Source: Tenrec ecaudatus (taxonomy: Eukaryota; Chordata; Mammalia; Afrosoricida; Tenrecidae). From it: a stretch of DNA of 64,000 nucleotides. Position 1 is the first letter of the stretch. The number at the start of each line of letters is the position of its first letter. The translations under genes were made by a program, and so were the position numbers. Of this stretch, positions 45,753-56,430 are shown piece by piece. The DNA lies in contig NC_134536.1 of NCBI RefSeq assembly GCF_050624435.1, positions 7,382,758 to 7,446,757 on the forward strand, read 5' to 3'. Below the pieces are notes generated by a model. It was given only the letters and a program-made list of their open reading frames with translations. It did not search any database and was not told the DNA's origin.

Positions 45753-46061
45753 TCTGCTGGTCAAGGTTGCCATGTGGCCTGATCCAATGGAAACTTTGCT
45801 AGCTTCATCTTCCCTCTCATGCCTCTTTTCTGAAAGCCATCTACACTTTTTACCTGAAGGATAGAGCTGGCATCACCAGACCTGGACCGACCCTGACAAA
45901 GCCAAGTTAGGTGTTATGTGGAGTCCCAGAACAAGGGTTACTCTGGACAGTCTTGTATGATGAGATATGGCTGGGCCTCCTTTGGCCACTGTCTGTAGTA
46001 ACAAGGGAGAAATCAACTTTCAGATACATTCTTTATCTCATGAAAGATTATGGCCAGTGTT

Positions 46062-46225
46062 TCAACTCAACTCAACTCAATTCCTCAACTCAACTCAACT
46101 CACCACTATTGAGTTGATGTTGACTCATAATGACCCCATAAGATAGGGTAGAACTCCTCCTGTGAGTTTATGAGACTGTAACCCTTTATGAGAGCTGAAA
46201 GCCCCATCTTTCTCTAAGTGTTTGT
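46062..46225 (-). repeat. (AACTC)n microsatellite and antisense SINE
   Basis: A pentanucleotide tract (46062-46103) leads directly into an antisense SINE (46105-46225). The simple repeat probably grew from the SINE's tail. Confidence 0.75.
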
Positions 46226-47160
46226 CCTAAGACTCTGCTTTTCTATAACATCCTTTGTAAGTAACCAGATGCATGTCATCATTGTGGCAAAAATTATTGG
46301 CAATTAATTGTGACAGTATAACAATATAAAAGTAAGTATAAAATTGCCCTTGTAGTGTATATGAGACCCCTACCCTCCAGGAATTTATGCCCAACCAAGG
46401 GAGCCAGGACCGCAGTTTCAGAGGATACCAAGATCCATTGGCATTACCTAGTTCACAAAGACAATGTTTGATAGCTTACTGTAGTGAGTAACGATTAGGG
46501 TCTCAAAAGCTTGAGAGCAGCCATCTAAGGTACAGTTATCGGTCTCTCCTCATGTGGAGGACAGACAAGTGATGAAATAGAAAGACATAAGAAAACAAGG
46601 AGTCCAGGGTTAGCTGAGGTTGGGTTCTCTGGAGATGGATGACTGGACTATAGAAACTCCAGTCTCCATTATCCTGAAACCAGAAGAGCTAGATGGTGCC
46701 CAGCTACGACTACCAACTGCTCTGAGAAGGTTCACATTGGAAATTCCCGGATAGAGTGGCAGGAAAATGTGGAACAGAACTCAAATCATAAAAGAGACCA
46801 GCTTATTGGTCAGAACAGAGAAGGTGGGACCTTTGAGACTCTGATTCTGACTCATGCTTCAGATCTGGAACCGGATCCACCCCTGTTGTAAAATAATCAA
46901 CCGTTTGAGATCAAAAGGGCAGTATTTATTCAAGACAAAGTTCAGAGGATTAGGAAAGAAGGCAGAGCAGATCAGGAAGCACAGGGAGAGAGCTGAGTAA
47001 GGCATAGTGCGCTGAGAGGGTTGCAATGGATGAGTTGAAGCAAAATGTGTACGAATTGTTGAAGGAAAAACTGATGATCTGCAGTGCAAACCTTCACGCA
47101 ACTCATGAAACAAAGTTTTAGAAAGCGAGAGTCTGCCCCAAAGGAGCCACAATTGAGTCC
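46226..47160 (+). other. Intron 1, nothing recognised
   Basis: About 0.9 kb with no repeat I can name. A 104-codon antisense frame (46859-47173) has no recognisable domain. Confidence 0.5.
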
Positions 47161-47350
47161 CACCTGCTGTCATTGAGTCAACTTGGACTTATGTGTGGGA
47201 CCTTGCTGTGTGTCGAAGTAGAACCTCGTCCACAGGGCTTTCAATGGCTGATTTCTCAGTCGGAAATACTAGGATATTCTTCTGAGACGTCTGTGGCTGG
47301 CCTTGGGTAGTAGCCAAGTGCATTAACCACATGCCCCACCTAGGGACTCC
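47161..47350 (-). repeat. Old AfroSINE-type SINE (intron 1)
   Basis: Diverged antisense copy: ctgtcattgagtcaacttgg to accacatgccccacctaggg. Confidence 0.65.
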
Positions 47351-47885
47351 ACAGTTTAATTCAATTCCAATTTATTTTTAACAACGCAATACTTTTGCTA
47401 AAATGTTTGCCCCTCAAATGTTTAACTATGCTCATTTTAAAATAAGAGTGTCACAATCAAGGAGCACACTGCTGGAAATCGAACAATGGCCTCCAAGTCC
47501 CACTTAGGCCCAGGGATTTGTGACAAAGTCAACACTAAACTTGGTCACAGTATTGCCACTTGACCCCTTGTCTCACTGGAAAACAGATAATGTTCTATCA
47601 TGGCCACCAATAGCAACAAAGAACCAAACTTACTCTTATTTTCAGTTTCATGTCCATTAATCTAGTAGCAAAAATGTTAGGTAGTTCTAATTTATTAATC
47701 TAGTTAATCTAGTACTAGGACTTCCCCAAACTAAGCGTTTTTATTCATGGCTACTCATTCTACTTTCTAAAAAGCATCACATTTTCTTTCACAGATACAA
47801 GGCTAATAGATTACAGCATCATGGTAATCAAGCAAAGGCATTGGTTAGTTTGGTCAGTGGTCTCACTTTAATTTTCCCTTTTTAG
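47351..47885 (+). other. Intron 1, distal end; nothing recognised
   Basis: Unassigned AT-rich sequence. A pyrimidine-rich stretch leads to the exon 2 acceptor. Confidence 0.6.
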
Positions 47886-48021
47886 GTCAAGGAGACCCCC
47901 TGGATGGCTACGTAAATACTGAGGGGGCTTCTCTGTTCAGTGCCACGAAGAAGCAGTTTGGAGCAGGAAGCGTGGAGGAGTGTATGAAGAGATGTGAGGA
48001 GGAACTGGAATTTGTCTGCAG
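47886..48021 (+). CDS. PLG: Plasminogen exon 2: N-terminus and first half of PAN/apple domain
   Basis: Acceptor tttttag at 47885, donor AG|GTATTC at 48022. The 136-base exon encodes the signal-cleavage site ([12 protein letters not shown]) and mature residues 1-43, including Cys30, Cys34 and Cys42, which pair within the PAN domain. This N-terminal activation peptide keeps native plasminogen in its closed form by contacting the kringles. Mature residue 1 is Asp, as in several non-primate plasminogens. The sequence ...[17 protein letters not shown] carries the family's Cys spacing. It is preceded by a 6.3 kb intron dense in SINEs. Confidence 0.97.
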
Positions 48022-48593
48022 GTATTCCCGTCGGCATGCAAACCACTGAAATCTGGCTGTCTGAGACACTTACTCAAGGATTTATGAACAAAATGGGATT
48101 TAGGGGGAAAGAGGAAATTTTGTGAAATCAGAATTTGGAATCCCTATTTGCTCCCGGATTCTGGGAGCATAGACTAGCAGTTCCTTATTGAGGTCTATTT
48201 GCATCCATTTCGGGAAATACTTGAAGCCAAAGCTACTTATTTTTATACATGACATAAACATTAGTAGCTGTTGTTCTAAGCTCTACTCTTTAACATCACC
48301 ATCGATATCTATTGGAATGAGGGTCATGTGAATAGACGTGACCTAGGTCCCAAGGAGCAAAGAAGTACAGATAGATACATGATTCAGTGTCTGCCTTGTG
48401 TGCGTGTTTATGGTGTACTAAAAACGGTATCAATGTAAAAGTTACATATGGCAGCTAATACGATGTATTGGCCAGTATCTGGCACATGGGAGTGTCATGA
48501 TTCACAATCTATAAAGTTTCAGAGGAAAGAGCCACCCTAGGGGTTGTATCACTAGGGAGGACTTCCTGAAGGAGGTGGGAACTGAGTTAGACA

Positions 48594-49073
48594 TGTTAGA
48601 CTGGGTTGTCTAGAGAAACAAATTAGTGACATTCATTTTTGTAGGTGGAAAAAATTCATATAAAAATAATCTTATATCAAGAAGGCATCCCAGTCCAGTC
48701 CAACTCAAGTGCCTAAGTCCTGCACTGGCCAGGCCCTCTTTAGACCCACATCACTGCAGGGCAATGATGCAGAAAGGTGTAGCTGAAGGCAGGAAGATCG
48801 CACGCTGGTGGGTGCAGAGTGGATCCAAAGTGGACCCACAGTCTGGGGAAACATGATAGGGTGTCGACAGCTCCCAGGGTGAGGTGGCCCAAATGAGACC
48901 AGCCCTGGAGTCAGGGCTGTCCACCCCTGGAGGCAGGCAGAGTCTCAGCAGGCAGAGAAAGAGAGGCAAGTCTCCAGTTTCACCCTTTTAAGAAGGCCCC
49001 CCCCCACCCCCAGAGGCATCATCAGACCATGTGCTGACTGACAGGTGTACTCCAGCCCTCCACTTCTATCCAA
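48594..49073 (+). repeat. LTR-like element, family A (intron 2)
   Basis: It starts tgttagactgggttgtctag, then ttatatcaagaaggcatccc. It is a diverged sense copy with poorly defined right end. The intron sequence before it (48022-48593) and after it (to 49693) has nothing I recognise. Confidence 0.55.
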
Positions 49074-49693
49074 AACCAAACTGGCATAAAGTCACCCAGC
49101 TGCCACCCTTTGAAGAGCGGGTTACATCTCGATAAGCACCGCAAGGCAAGGCAAAGGCATGGGATGAACGGACTGAATGGCACAGGCAGGCTCGCACAGA
49201 GAGTGTTCTGATGGGAGAGCAGCTGGGGAAGCAGACCGTGGATGGCTTCGACAGCCAGACTGAGCACCCTCGGTAGACCATGCTGTGGGGGGAGCAGCAG
49301 ACGGGGGCTGGAGAGAATGTAGACACAGGCTCCCCGAGCCATGGCGACCATCTTAGGGACGGTCACTGCCAGTAATCATAGTTACTTCTTTTCAACATAA
49401 AGCAACTATTCTGGCTTTTCCTGCAATTTAAAAGCGGAGCGAGGAAAGAGAAAGACAGTTGAGACAGAAAGTGAATGTTTGGAAAGGGAGACAGGGGGTG
49501 AAAACAACAGCAGTTTCCTCGTTGATGAGGTTTTGAGGCTCTTTGGTTACTCTGCCAAATAACGTGCAAGGTGATGACCCAGAAGTCCCGCGTCCTTCCA
49601 GAGATACAGTCATTGTGGGTGTTGCTAGCAAGTCAGGCTGATGAGCAAGGTTGGCCTACATGTGCGCTATGCTCTGACTTTCCACCCCTCCAG

Positions 49694-49800
49694 GTCATTC
49701 CAATACCACAGGAAGGAGCAACAATGTGTGATCATGGCTGAAAACAGCAAGTCTTCCACCATCCTCAGGAGGAGAGACGTCATCTTATTTGAAAAGAAAG
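49694..49800 (+). CDS. PLG: Plasminogen exon 3: second half of PAN domain and activation-peptide cleavage site
   Basis: Acceptor ccctccag at 49693; donor G|GTGTGT at 49801. The 107-base exon completes Arg43 and encodes [18 protein letters not shown] and onward to FEKK. Cys54 closes the PAN disulfide with Cys30. The Lys77-Lys78-Val79 sequence is the site where plasmin trims the N-terminal peptide of native plasminogen. It continues in frame into exon 4 (G|TC makes Val79). A long polypyrimidine tract begins 16 bases after the donor. Confidence 0.96.
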
Positions 49801-49815
49801 GTGTGTTCTATATTT

Positions 49816-49960
49816 TCTCCTCCTCCTCCTCTTCCTTCTCTTCTTCTTCCTCTTCTACTTCCTCCTCCTCTCTTCCTCCTCCTCCTCCTCCTCCTCCACC
49901 TCCTCTTCTTCCTCTTATTCTTTGGCCACTCCTCTTCCCTGTCCTACTCCCTCTTTGTCT
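49816..49960. repeat. TCC/TTC-rich pyrimidine tract (intron 3)
   Basis: About 145 bases almost purely C and T on the + strand, including (TCC)n runs, starting 16 bases after the exon 3 donor. Such mirror-like purine/pyrimidine tracts can form triplex DNA. Confidence 0.95.
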
Positions 49961-50344
49961 TTATCTCTTTACTTTGTGACACTGGAAAGCAAAATCGCTT
50001 TGGTAATGGTGACGCCCAATTCTTAGGGGGTGCAGGGTGTGGCCACTGTCCAGCTCCATCAATTTCCCTCTCACTTCGTATCTTGGGGTTCATGTTTGAT
50101 TGACTTCTACCTTTAGGACTCTGAAAAGGAAACATTCAAAGTTTGGTTTTATTCTTTGAGGGGGGAGGTGAGCGGCCATACGGCCTGAGCCTCTAGTTCT
50201 GCATGGGGATGGTGGCTATTCGCCACAGGCACATTAGGGTAAGGCGACGTCTTCATTTCCATCTTCCATTTTCCACTTAGCGTGGTGGTCTTTATTCCCC
50301 GCGGACTCTGAAATAGGCACGGCACCATTTCTTCCTCCCTAGCC

Positions 50345-50520
50345 TCCTCTCAGGAGCCCTGGTGGTGCAGTGGTTACGCATTGGACAGTTTGAACCAACA
50401 GCCGGTTCATGGAGACGGCTTTCCAATGCCGTGAAGAGTTACTGTCTCGGAAACCTATGGGAGGAAGGTCTACCCTGTCCTCTAGGGGCATGATGAGTAG
50501 GTATCGCCTCTAGAGCAGTG
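50345..50520 (+). repeat. AfroSINE-type SINE (intron 3)
   Basis: Sense copy, gagccctggtggtgcagtgg head with a deletion in the B-box area. Confidence 0.85.
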
Positions 50521-50949
50521 AGACTCCTCTCAGATGCACGAGAGATGGTCTCATCATTTAGGATCAGTGACCTGGATTTCTGTGGGGTCCCAGGTCTCTT
50601 ATACACATACAAAAGCCCCCAGGCAGTGACTCTGGAGACGTACATGAATGCGTGACACTTTTTAATGCATGGCACTGTTTGCTAGGTGTTAAAAGCATTT
50701 GTAATAACAACTTAGCACTCCAAGTATTTTACAGTGAGGGTGTTAAAGGCGACCAAAGCAAAACACCCAAACAAACCGAAAACAACACTTGTCTTAGTCC
50801 GACTGGCGTGAGTTCCAAAAAAAGAACTAAAAGAAAGATACAACAAAAATAAGCTTCTGAGGCGCTGAGTGGGCCAGTTGAAATTAACAGCAGAGGTTAG
50901 CTCAGGAAGTTAGGTAATTTTTTTCTATATATATGACCATAGAGATTTA

Positions 50950-51195
50950 TTACGAAGATGCTTTTTAAAAGTGAAAATTTTATTGGTGCAAAAGGCTAGG
51001 GAAATTGTGCTGAGGTTTCTCCCCCCTCCCTATGACACACCCGCTCATTCTCGGTGGATAGCAAGGGCTGCCCGAGGAGGATTTCATTGGGAGACGTTGC
51101 CCGGGCCATCCTACAACCCGGATCTTTCTCCTTCAGATTTATGGATCCCGGAACTCAAAGAATATCTAACAGGAACACGACTTGAGCCCCAAGAG
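50950..51195 (+). pseudogene. Mariner-type transposase fragment (intron 3)
   Basis: The frame from 50971 reads ...TLPGPSYNPDLSPSDLW then PELKEYLTGTR. It matches the conserved (H)PPYSPDLAPSD-(Y/F)HLF-LK block around the third catalytic Asp of mariner transposases; that Asp codon is at 51136. Upstream, a decayed YDTPAHS may be the DNAR(P)H block. The rest of the transposase is missing, so it is dead. Mariner-like short palindromes occur elsewhere in the window. Confidence 0.7.
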
Positions 51196-51219
51196 TGTAG
51201 AATCCTTCAGGGAAGGGTT

Positions 51220-51455
51220 AAACCAAACCAAACCGAACCAAACCAAAACACCAACCTCACTGCCACTGAGTCCATGCCGACTCTTGGTGACCCTTCAGGA
51301 CAGAGTAGAACTGTCCCCGTGAGTGTCCAAGACTGTAACTCTTTACGGGAGTAGAAAGCCCTGTCTTTCTACCTTGGAGCTGGCTGGTGGTTTTGAACTG
51401 CAGACCCTGTGGCGAGCAGCTCAAAGTGCATCACTACACCACCAGGGCAGGGCAG
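51220..51455 (-). repeat. AfroSINE-type SINE with AACCA-rich lead
   Basis: A simple (AACCA)n-like tract (51221-51250) precedes an antisense SINE (actgccactgagtccatgcc to catcactacaccaccagggc). Confidence 0.85.
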
Positions 51456-51861
51456 GGTAAGTGATAGGAAGACTTGAAATGGCTTTCGGAAGTGCACAGA
51501 TCCAGGTGAAGGAGCAAACAATCACCTCCCAGGGACCCTTCCTTGAATCATGGAGTGTGTAGCAAAACTTTCAGACTCTCCCACAGAGGCCTTGTCATAT
51601 AGCCTTGACCATGAGCTGCAACCTCCTCTCCAGTTTCACTGCGAAAGTCCAACTTTTGATTCTCAAACCTAGCTCTTTGGGTGAGGGCTACTTCTAGACA
51701 TCTTGTCAGTTGAAGCACCCATGTCCTTCTACTATCCTTCTCGCCTTACCCCTGCTTACCCCTGCATTTCGGGATCGCAGAACAGACGGAGATGAAGCGT
51801 TTTTGTAAATCGTGATCGAAGGTTGCGATAGCTAAGGTGACTGGCTCTCCCCCAGACTAGT

Positions 51862-51942
51862 GACTTCGAGGGGGTTTCCAAAAGTTCCAGGGAAAGCGGG
51901 ATGAAAAGGTAACACAACTTTTCCAAGAAACCTCCCCTCGCA
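51862..51942. repeat. Mariner-like palindromic short element (intron 3)
   Basis: It has gagggggtttccaaaagttc on the left and its approximate complement aacttttccaagaaacctcc on the right. Confidence 0.55.
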
Positions 51943-51989
51943 CACATCGCAGTCTTCTCCTTAGCCAACACAGGCACTTGAACATGACA

Positions 51990-52764
51990 TTTGTTAATCA
52001 TTCACCACAAGGAACGGGGGCTGGCATCCCGCACCAGTTTGTAGCTGTTGGGGTCCAAGGTGAGCGGGGAGGATGGAAGGTTATATAAACGGGGACTGGG
52101 ACAGACAAACAGAGGGGTCAGAAGTCCACAGTTCAGGCACTGGACGGGGGCAATATCGACCTGTTACCAGTGTCCCGGGCCAGGTTTCCCTGAGGAGCCC
52201 TCTGCCAGAACATGGTGGCACTTGCCACTTACCTCCAGGTCCCCCGCTGCCCCCTGGGGCCACTGACGCCATCGCCCACCCTGTGCCTGAGTGGTCACCA
52301 TGACTACTTAGAGATACAACATCTCGCTTTAAAATTCTTCGGCGTGCCCCTGGAATAAAATCCTAATGCTCACCAAACGCTTTTGGTAATTAGTATTTGC
52401 ATCATCTAGACTCGCTTCATGGCGAGGTTCCTCCTAGCCACCTCTAGCTGCCAGACCACCCTCTCTCAAAACTTCTACTCCGTGATGGTGTCAGACTGGC
52501 GGATCACACCCCTCGCTTTGCCAGGACCCTCCGCCCTGTCCTGGCCGCATGCATCTCCTCTCGTCGTTTCAGTATAAATGCCCTTTCCTTCGGGGGACCT
52601 TCCTGGGCTCCTGGGTCTTCCATCCTCAAAGTCCCTGGAGTTTGTGCGTTGTGGTAGATGGACGTTGCCTACTGTCATAATGTATCAGAAGAAAGACACG
52701 TTTGCCGTCCTTTTGCTGTGCGCGGGTGAAGCATTGACTCGCTTTAGGTCTGTCACAGTGGGCT
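51990..52764 (+). other. Intron 3, unassigned
   Basis: No repeat identified. A gttatataaacgggg box at 52079-52093 looks like a TATA element with GC-rich sequence after it. Alone it does not support a promoter. Confidence 0.4.
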
Positions 52765-52955
52765 CCCTGGGTGTGGGGACAGGTCACTGGATCGGCTGTT
52801 GACTGCATGGCTGGAGGTTCGAGTCCTCCCAGAGGCACCTCGGGTGGAGAGCCTGGAAATCCATGGCCCTCACGCCGGCTGCTGGACATCCTGTGGCGCA
52901 CAGTCCTCCTCGGACCCGGACGGGGTCGCCACCCACCGCTCAGATGTACTGACTT
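52765..52955 (+). repeat. Diverged tRNA-derived SINE (intron 3)
   Basis: It has a B-box-like gaggttcgagtcctcccag and the family body (catcctgtggcgcacagtcc, ggacggggtcgcca), in sense. It retains more CpG than the others. Confidence 0.5.
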
Positions 52956-53555
52956 GGTGTCAGCCCTCTTTTTTTCGAATCACAAGTCCTTTCCCCAAGT
53001 CATGGATAGGTTCGTTTGAAAAACGTGGTTAGAAAGGGGCCGCAGGCAAGATGAAACATGTTTACCGTGAGCATCCTGAGGTCTTCGTGGAAAATGTATT
53101 TGAACGCTGGCACGGTTTGGAGGGCGAGAAGGGGTTGTCTTTCTTTAGGCGGAGAGAGGAAAGGCAGCCCTTTACTTATTTATTTAGCGTCCACTGTGCA
53201 GCCGCAGTCAGTGAAGGTTACCCCAGCAGACCCAACTTCAGGTCAGGGGTGTGCTCCTTTTGTTCTGCCTCTCTGACGGCAGCCATCACAAGCTTCGGAT
53301 GCCCCGGCCTCCCTGCTGCTTTCCCACCCCCTTGTCCCCTATGCTAACTCTTCATCTCTTGAGAACTTTGTCCTCCCGGAGGGGCTGCCCTTGGAGGGAA
53401 AGGCAGGCTTTTCAGAGAGCTGGCGGGAGTGCGGGTGCTGGGGGCTGTTTTCCCTTCTGCAGTAGATGTTGCATTTCTCCTCGGCGGGTGCCCGGGCAGC
53501 GAGGCCTGCTCAGTCTGCTGGCCGACCCCGGGGTTCACTGTTGGCTTCGTTCCAG
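52956..53555 (+). other. Intron 3, distal end; nothing recognised
   Basis: Unassigned sequence up to the exon 4 acceptor. A 255-codon frame from 53251 runs through it only because it reads across intron 3, exon 4, intron 4 and exon 5. Confidence 0.6.
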
Positions 53556-53670
53556 TCTATCTTTCAGAATGCAAGACTGGCAACGGGAAGAACTACAGGG
53601 GCACCATGGCCAAGACCAGCTCTGGGGTGGCCTGCCAGAAGTGGAGCGACACCAGCCCTCACGTACCCAA
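53556..53670 (+). CDS. PLG: Plasminogen exon 4: first half of kringle 1
   Basis: Acceptor cgttccag at 53555; donor AA|GTAAGA at 53671. The 115-base exon encodes [18 protein letters not shown] and on to SPHVP, with Cys84 and Cys105, Trp108 and the conserved NYRGT of kringles. Human residues Arg115 and Arg117 are replaced here by Val and (completed by exon 5) Asn. In human kringle 1 Arg117 forms part of the cationic side of the lysine-binding site. The Asn117-Tyr-Thr that results is a potential N-glycosylation site. Confidence 0.97.
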
Positions 53671-53819
53671 GTAAGACTCCTCCTGTCTCTGTGTCCCCCT
53701 GCCGGGCTTAGAACAGTGCTCGGCCCTTGCCGTCGGCTAGAAATGCACCCCGACTTGCGAATAGCATGCCTGCTCTTCCAAATACAGCTCGTCAATGTGC
53801 TCCCCCCCCCCTTCCACAG

Positions 53820-53959
53820 CTACACCCCGGGAAGCTCTCCTTCCGAGGGCCTGGAGGAGAACTACTGCCGGAACCCAGACAACGATGAGAAGGGGCCCTG
53901 GTGCTACACCACCAACCCAGAGCTCAGATACGACTACTGTGACATCCCCGAGTGTGAAG
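53820..53959 (+). CDS. PLG: Plasminogen exon 5: second half of kringle 1
   Basis: The acceptor is a C-rich tract ending ttccacag (53819), only 149 bases after exon 4. The donor is G|GTCAGG at 53960. The 140-base exon encodes [19 protein letters not shown] through [13 protein letters not shown] to DYCDIPECE. It keeps the lysine-ligand residues Asp137 and Asp139 (D-N-D), Trp144, Tyr146, Arg153 and Tyr154. Lys152 of human is Leu. All six kringle 1 cysteines are present across exons 4 and 5. Confidence 0.97.
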
Positions 53960-54061
53960 GTCAGGGGGACGGGTGCCCACAGCTGCCCTGCAGCTGTGCA
54001 GAGTTCCCAGAGGGATAGCACTCCGAACCCAGGCGTGTAGTCTTGGTCAAAGTTGAGTAAT

Positions 54062-54232
54062 TGGATGTATCATTGCTGGGTAAGCATTGGGCTGCTAACA
54101 GCAAGTTCAGCAGTTCAAATCCACCAAGAGTTCCAGGAGAGAAAGTTGAGGCTTTCTGCTCCCGTAAAGGTTCATAGCCTTGGAAAGCCTATCTAGGTTC
54201 ACCATGGGTCCGAACAGACAGAGTGGCAGTGT
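54062..54232 (+). repeat. AfroSINE-type SINE (intron 5)
   Basis: Sense copy: gtaagcattgggctgctaac; tail gaacagacagagtggcagtg. Confidence 0.8.
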
Positions 54233-54544
54233 ACTTTGCCTCTTGGGAAGAAAACAAAAAAGCCGTATCTCCACACCCTGCCCTTGCCAGATTGCCTTAA
54301 GTTATTACTGTTTGTATTTATTTAATTGTGAATTGGGTGACCGTTTACAGAGGAAACCAGCATCCCATTCAAAATTTCATGCGCACTTTCTTTCCTCCCA
54401 TTGATTACAATCCCCACAAGGAAACATCACGTATCCCACTGCCTCCCTTTGCTTCTGGTTCCCATTCTTTCTTCCCTAACCCTTCTGAACGTTGGCCCTT
54501 TTCCCTCAAATGCTTGGATAGCCTAAGGAGCATGTGCCTCCTTA

Positions 54545-54992
54545 GTGCTGTTGCTTCCCTTACTGTTGTTGCTTGAGTCGGTCCCATCTCTCCATAGCCA
54601 CCCCATTCACAACCAGACAACAGCGCCTGGTCCTGTACCATCCACACAATTGTTCCTAGGCTTCAGCCCATTGTTGCAGCCACATTTCCCTTATGGACCT
54701 GCCCATTTCTGGGGTTTGGCTTAAGTTATGGCTATGAAGATGTTACTCAAAGATGTACAAAGTAAATTCGATGGGAACGTTAGAGACCGACATCTTATCC
54801 TTATAGCTTGGACGCAATCTTAAACCAAAAACAAAATTTGAAATTCAATAACGCACTGCCATCAAACCACTGCCAACTCATGACGACCCTATATGGGGCT
54901 TCCCGAGGCTATAAACCTTTCATGGGAGCAGATAGTCTCATGTCTCTCTTTAGGAGCGGCTGGTGGGTTTGAACTGCTGAGCTTGACGTGAA
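54545..54992 (-). repeat. RTE 3' end and SINE (intron 5)
   Basis: An antisense RTE tail (54545-54695; gcgcctggtcctgtaccatc) and, after unassigned sequence, an antisense SINE (54858-54992; cgcactgccatcaaaccact). Confidence 0.7.
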
Positions 54993-55689
54993 CAGTCTGC
55001 TGAAAAATCACCAAGTTTTATATGGAGCAGACTTTCTTCCTTTTATACTTAGGGCTACATTTTCAGCCCCAAGTGGGGATAAGCGAAGGGCTGGGATGAG
55101 TTCACCGTTCCTGCTTGCACAGCAGGGGTGGTTCTGGGTAGCAACACCCCATTTGCTTTATCTATTTGAACCACGGTCGAGTCTCACCTGTCGGTCATTT
55201 AGCCCTTACTTCATACATGTATTTCTGAATCGACTATGCCTCTGCTTTTCCTGATGAGCCCACTACAATGAAAATAATATACCACCACATGCTATTTCCA
55301 TCCAAGTTTGATATTACGAACCAATGTTTCCATTTTCCCATAATTCAAGGAAACAAAAACCAGCCTGCCACGAGTCGCAACAATGTAACCAAGCGGAGTC
55401 CTGCCGCTTTCCAGGAATATTGTTCTCTAATGAGGTCATTGAGATACACAGACATGCCAGCCTTGACAGCTGAGGACAATGCCAGCGTCGTTGGCCGTCA
55501 ACCACGTGATGAGAATCACTTCATAGCCCGTTACTGAAACAAAACTGCACGACAGTTAGGGAGAACCTCAGACTTTAGAGAATTCTTGTGCACCCATCCC
55601 ACCTCCAAGGCCCAGGGATCCTAGTTTGAGGACCCAGTAGGGTAGAATTTCTGAAGATAGCTACGACTATAACAGTTGAAGGGAGATGG
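54993..55689 (+). other. Intron 5, unassigned
   Basis: No repeat identified with confidence; a SINE-like scrap may lie near 55370-55400. Confidence 0.45.
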
Positions 55690-55885
55690 ATGGAAGTATG
55701 GTGTTTATGAGTTGGGCAGCTAACTGCAAGGGTGGGAAGTTTGAAACTACCAGCCGCTCTTAGGGAGAAAGATGAGGCTTTCCACTTCCTGAAAGTTTCA
55801 GTCTCAGAAACCCAGAGACAGCTAGCTCTACCCTGTCTTCCAGGCTCGCCATGGGTCAGGGCTGGCTTCGGCAGCGAGTTTTGAG
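55690..55885 (+). repeat. AfroSINE-type SINE (intron 5)
   Basis: Sense copy: gttgggcagctaactgcaag, then cagaaacccagagacagcta. Confidence 0.8.
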
Positions 55886-56093
55886 TACTTGGAAACAAGA
55901 ATGGCGCTCTGGGTTGTGCAAGAGAGTTTGCAGTTTTTACTATCAGCACCAGTAGTGGCAGGTGGAAACTACACAAGGACAAGTGGCCATGATTTTTGGC
56001 CATGGTTTCGGGTGGGATCTAGCCATTGTACCACCTTTTTGCTTCATCCATGTCTCTTTCTCCCTCTCCTCTCTTCTTCCCCTCCCTGTCCAG

Positions 56094-56214
56094 AGGAATG
56101 CATGCATTGTAGTGGAGAAAATTACCAGGGCAAAATTTCCAGGACCATGTCCGGACTTGACTGCCAGGCTTGGAACTCTCAGAGCCCACATGCTCATGGA
56201 TACATTCCCTCCAA
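56094..56214 (+). CDS. PLG: Plasminogen exon 6: first half of kringle 2
   Basis: The acceptor is a strong pyrimidine tract ending ctgtccag (56093). The donor is AA|GTAAGT at 56215. The 121-base exon encodes [18 protein letters not shown] through [10 protein letters not shown]. The extra Cys169 (MHC) is retained; in human plasminogen it forms the inter-kringle disulfide with Cys297 of kringle 3, which is also present here. The exon is highly conserved relative to human. The SINE at 55690-55885 lies about 200 bp upstream and does not disturb the splice site. Confidence 0.97.
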
Positions 56215-56254
56215 GTAAGTCTCAGTGGGGCCTAGGGAAAGAGACATTGAGGAC

Positions 56255-56430
56255 AATAGGCTGCAAACCACTAGGCCAGCAGTTCGAAGCCACAAGCCAC
56301 TCTCTGGGGGGAAAAGGAGGCTTTTTACTCCTGTGAAGAGTTACGGTCTTGGAAACTCACAGAGGCAGTTCTACCCTGTCCTATAGTGTCACTGTGAGTT
56401 GGCATTGACTCGATGGCGGTGAGCTTGTGG
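56255..56430 (+). repeat. AfroSINE-type SINE (intron 6)
   Basis: It begins 40 bases after the exon 6 donor. Sense copy with aggccagcagttcgaagcca and ttgactcgatggcggtgagc. Confidence 0.8.

Noticed and set aside
49641..49979. Frame with long Ser or Pro/Leu runs after exon 3
   Set aside because: It extends exon 3 out of frame into the intronic pyrimidine tract. The correct donor is at 49801.
53251..54018. 255-codon continuous frame
   Set aside because: It reads through intron 3, exon 4, intron 4 and exon 5 and beyond. Only the exon 5 portion is real coding; exon 4 is read in another frame.
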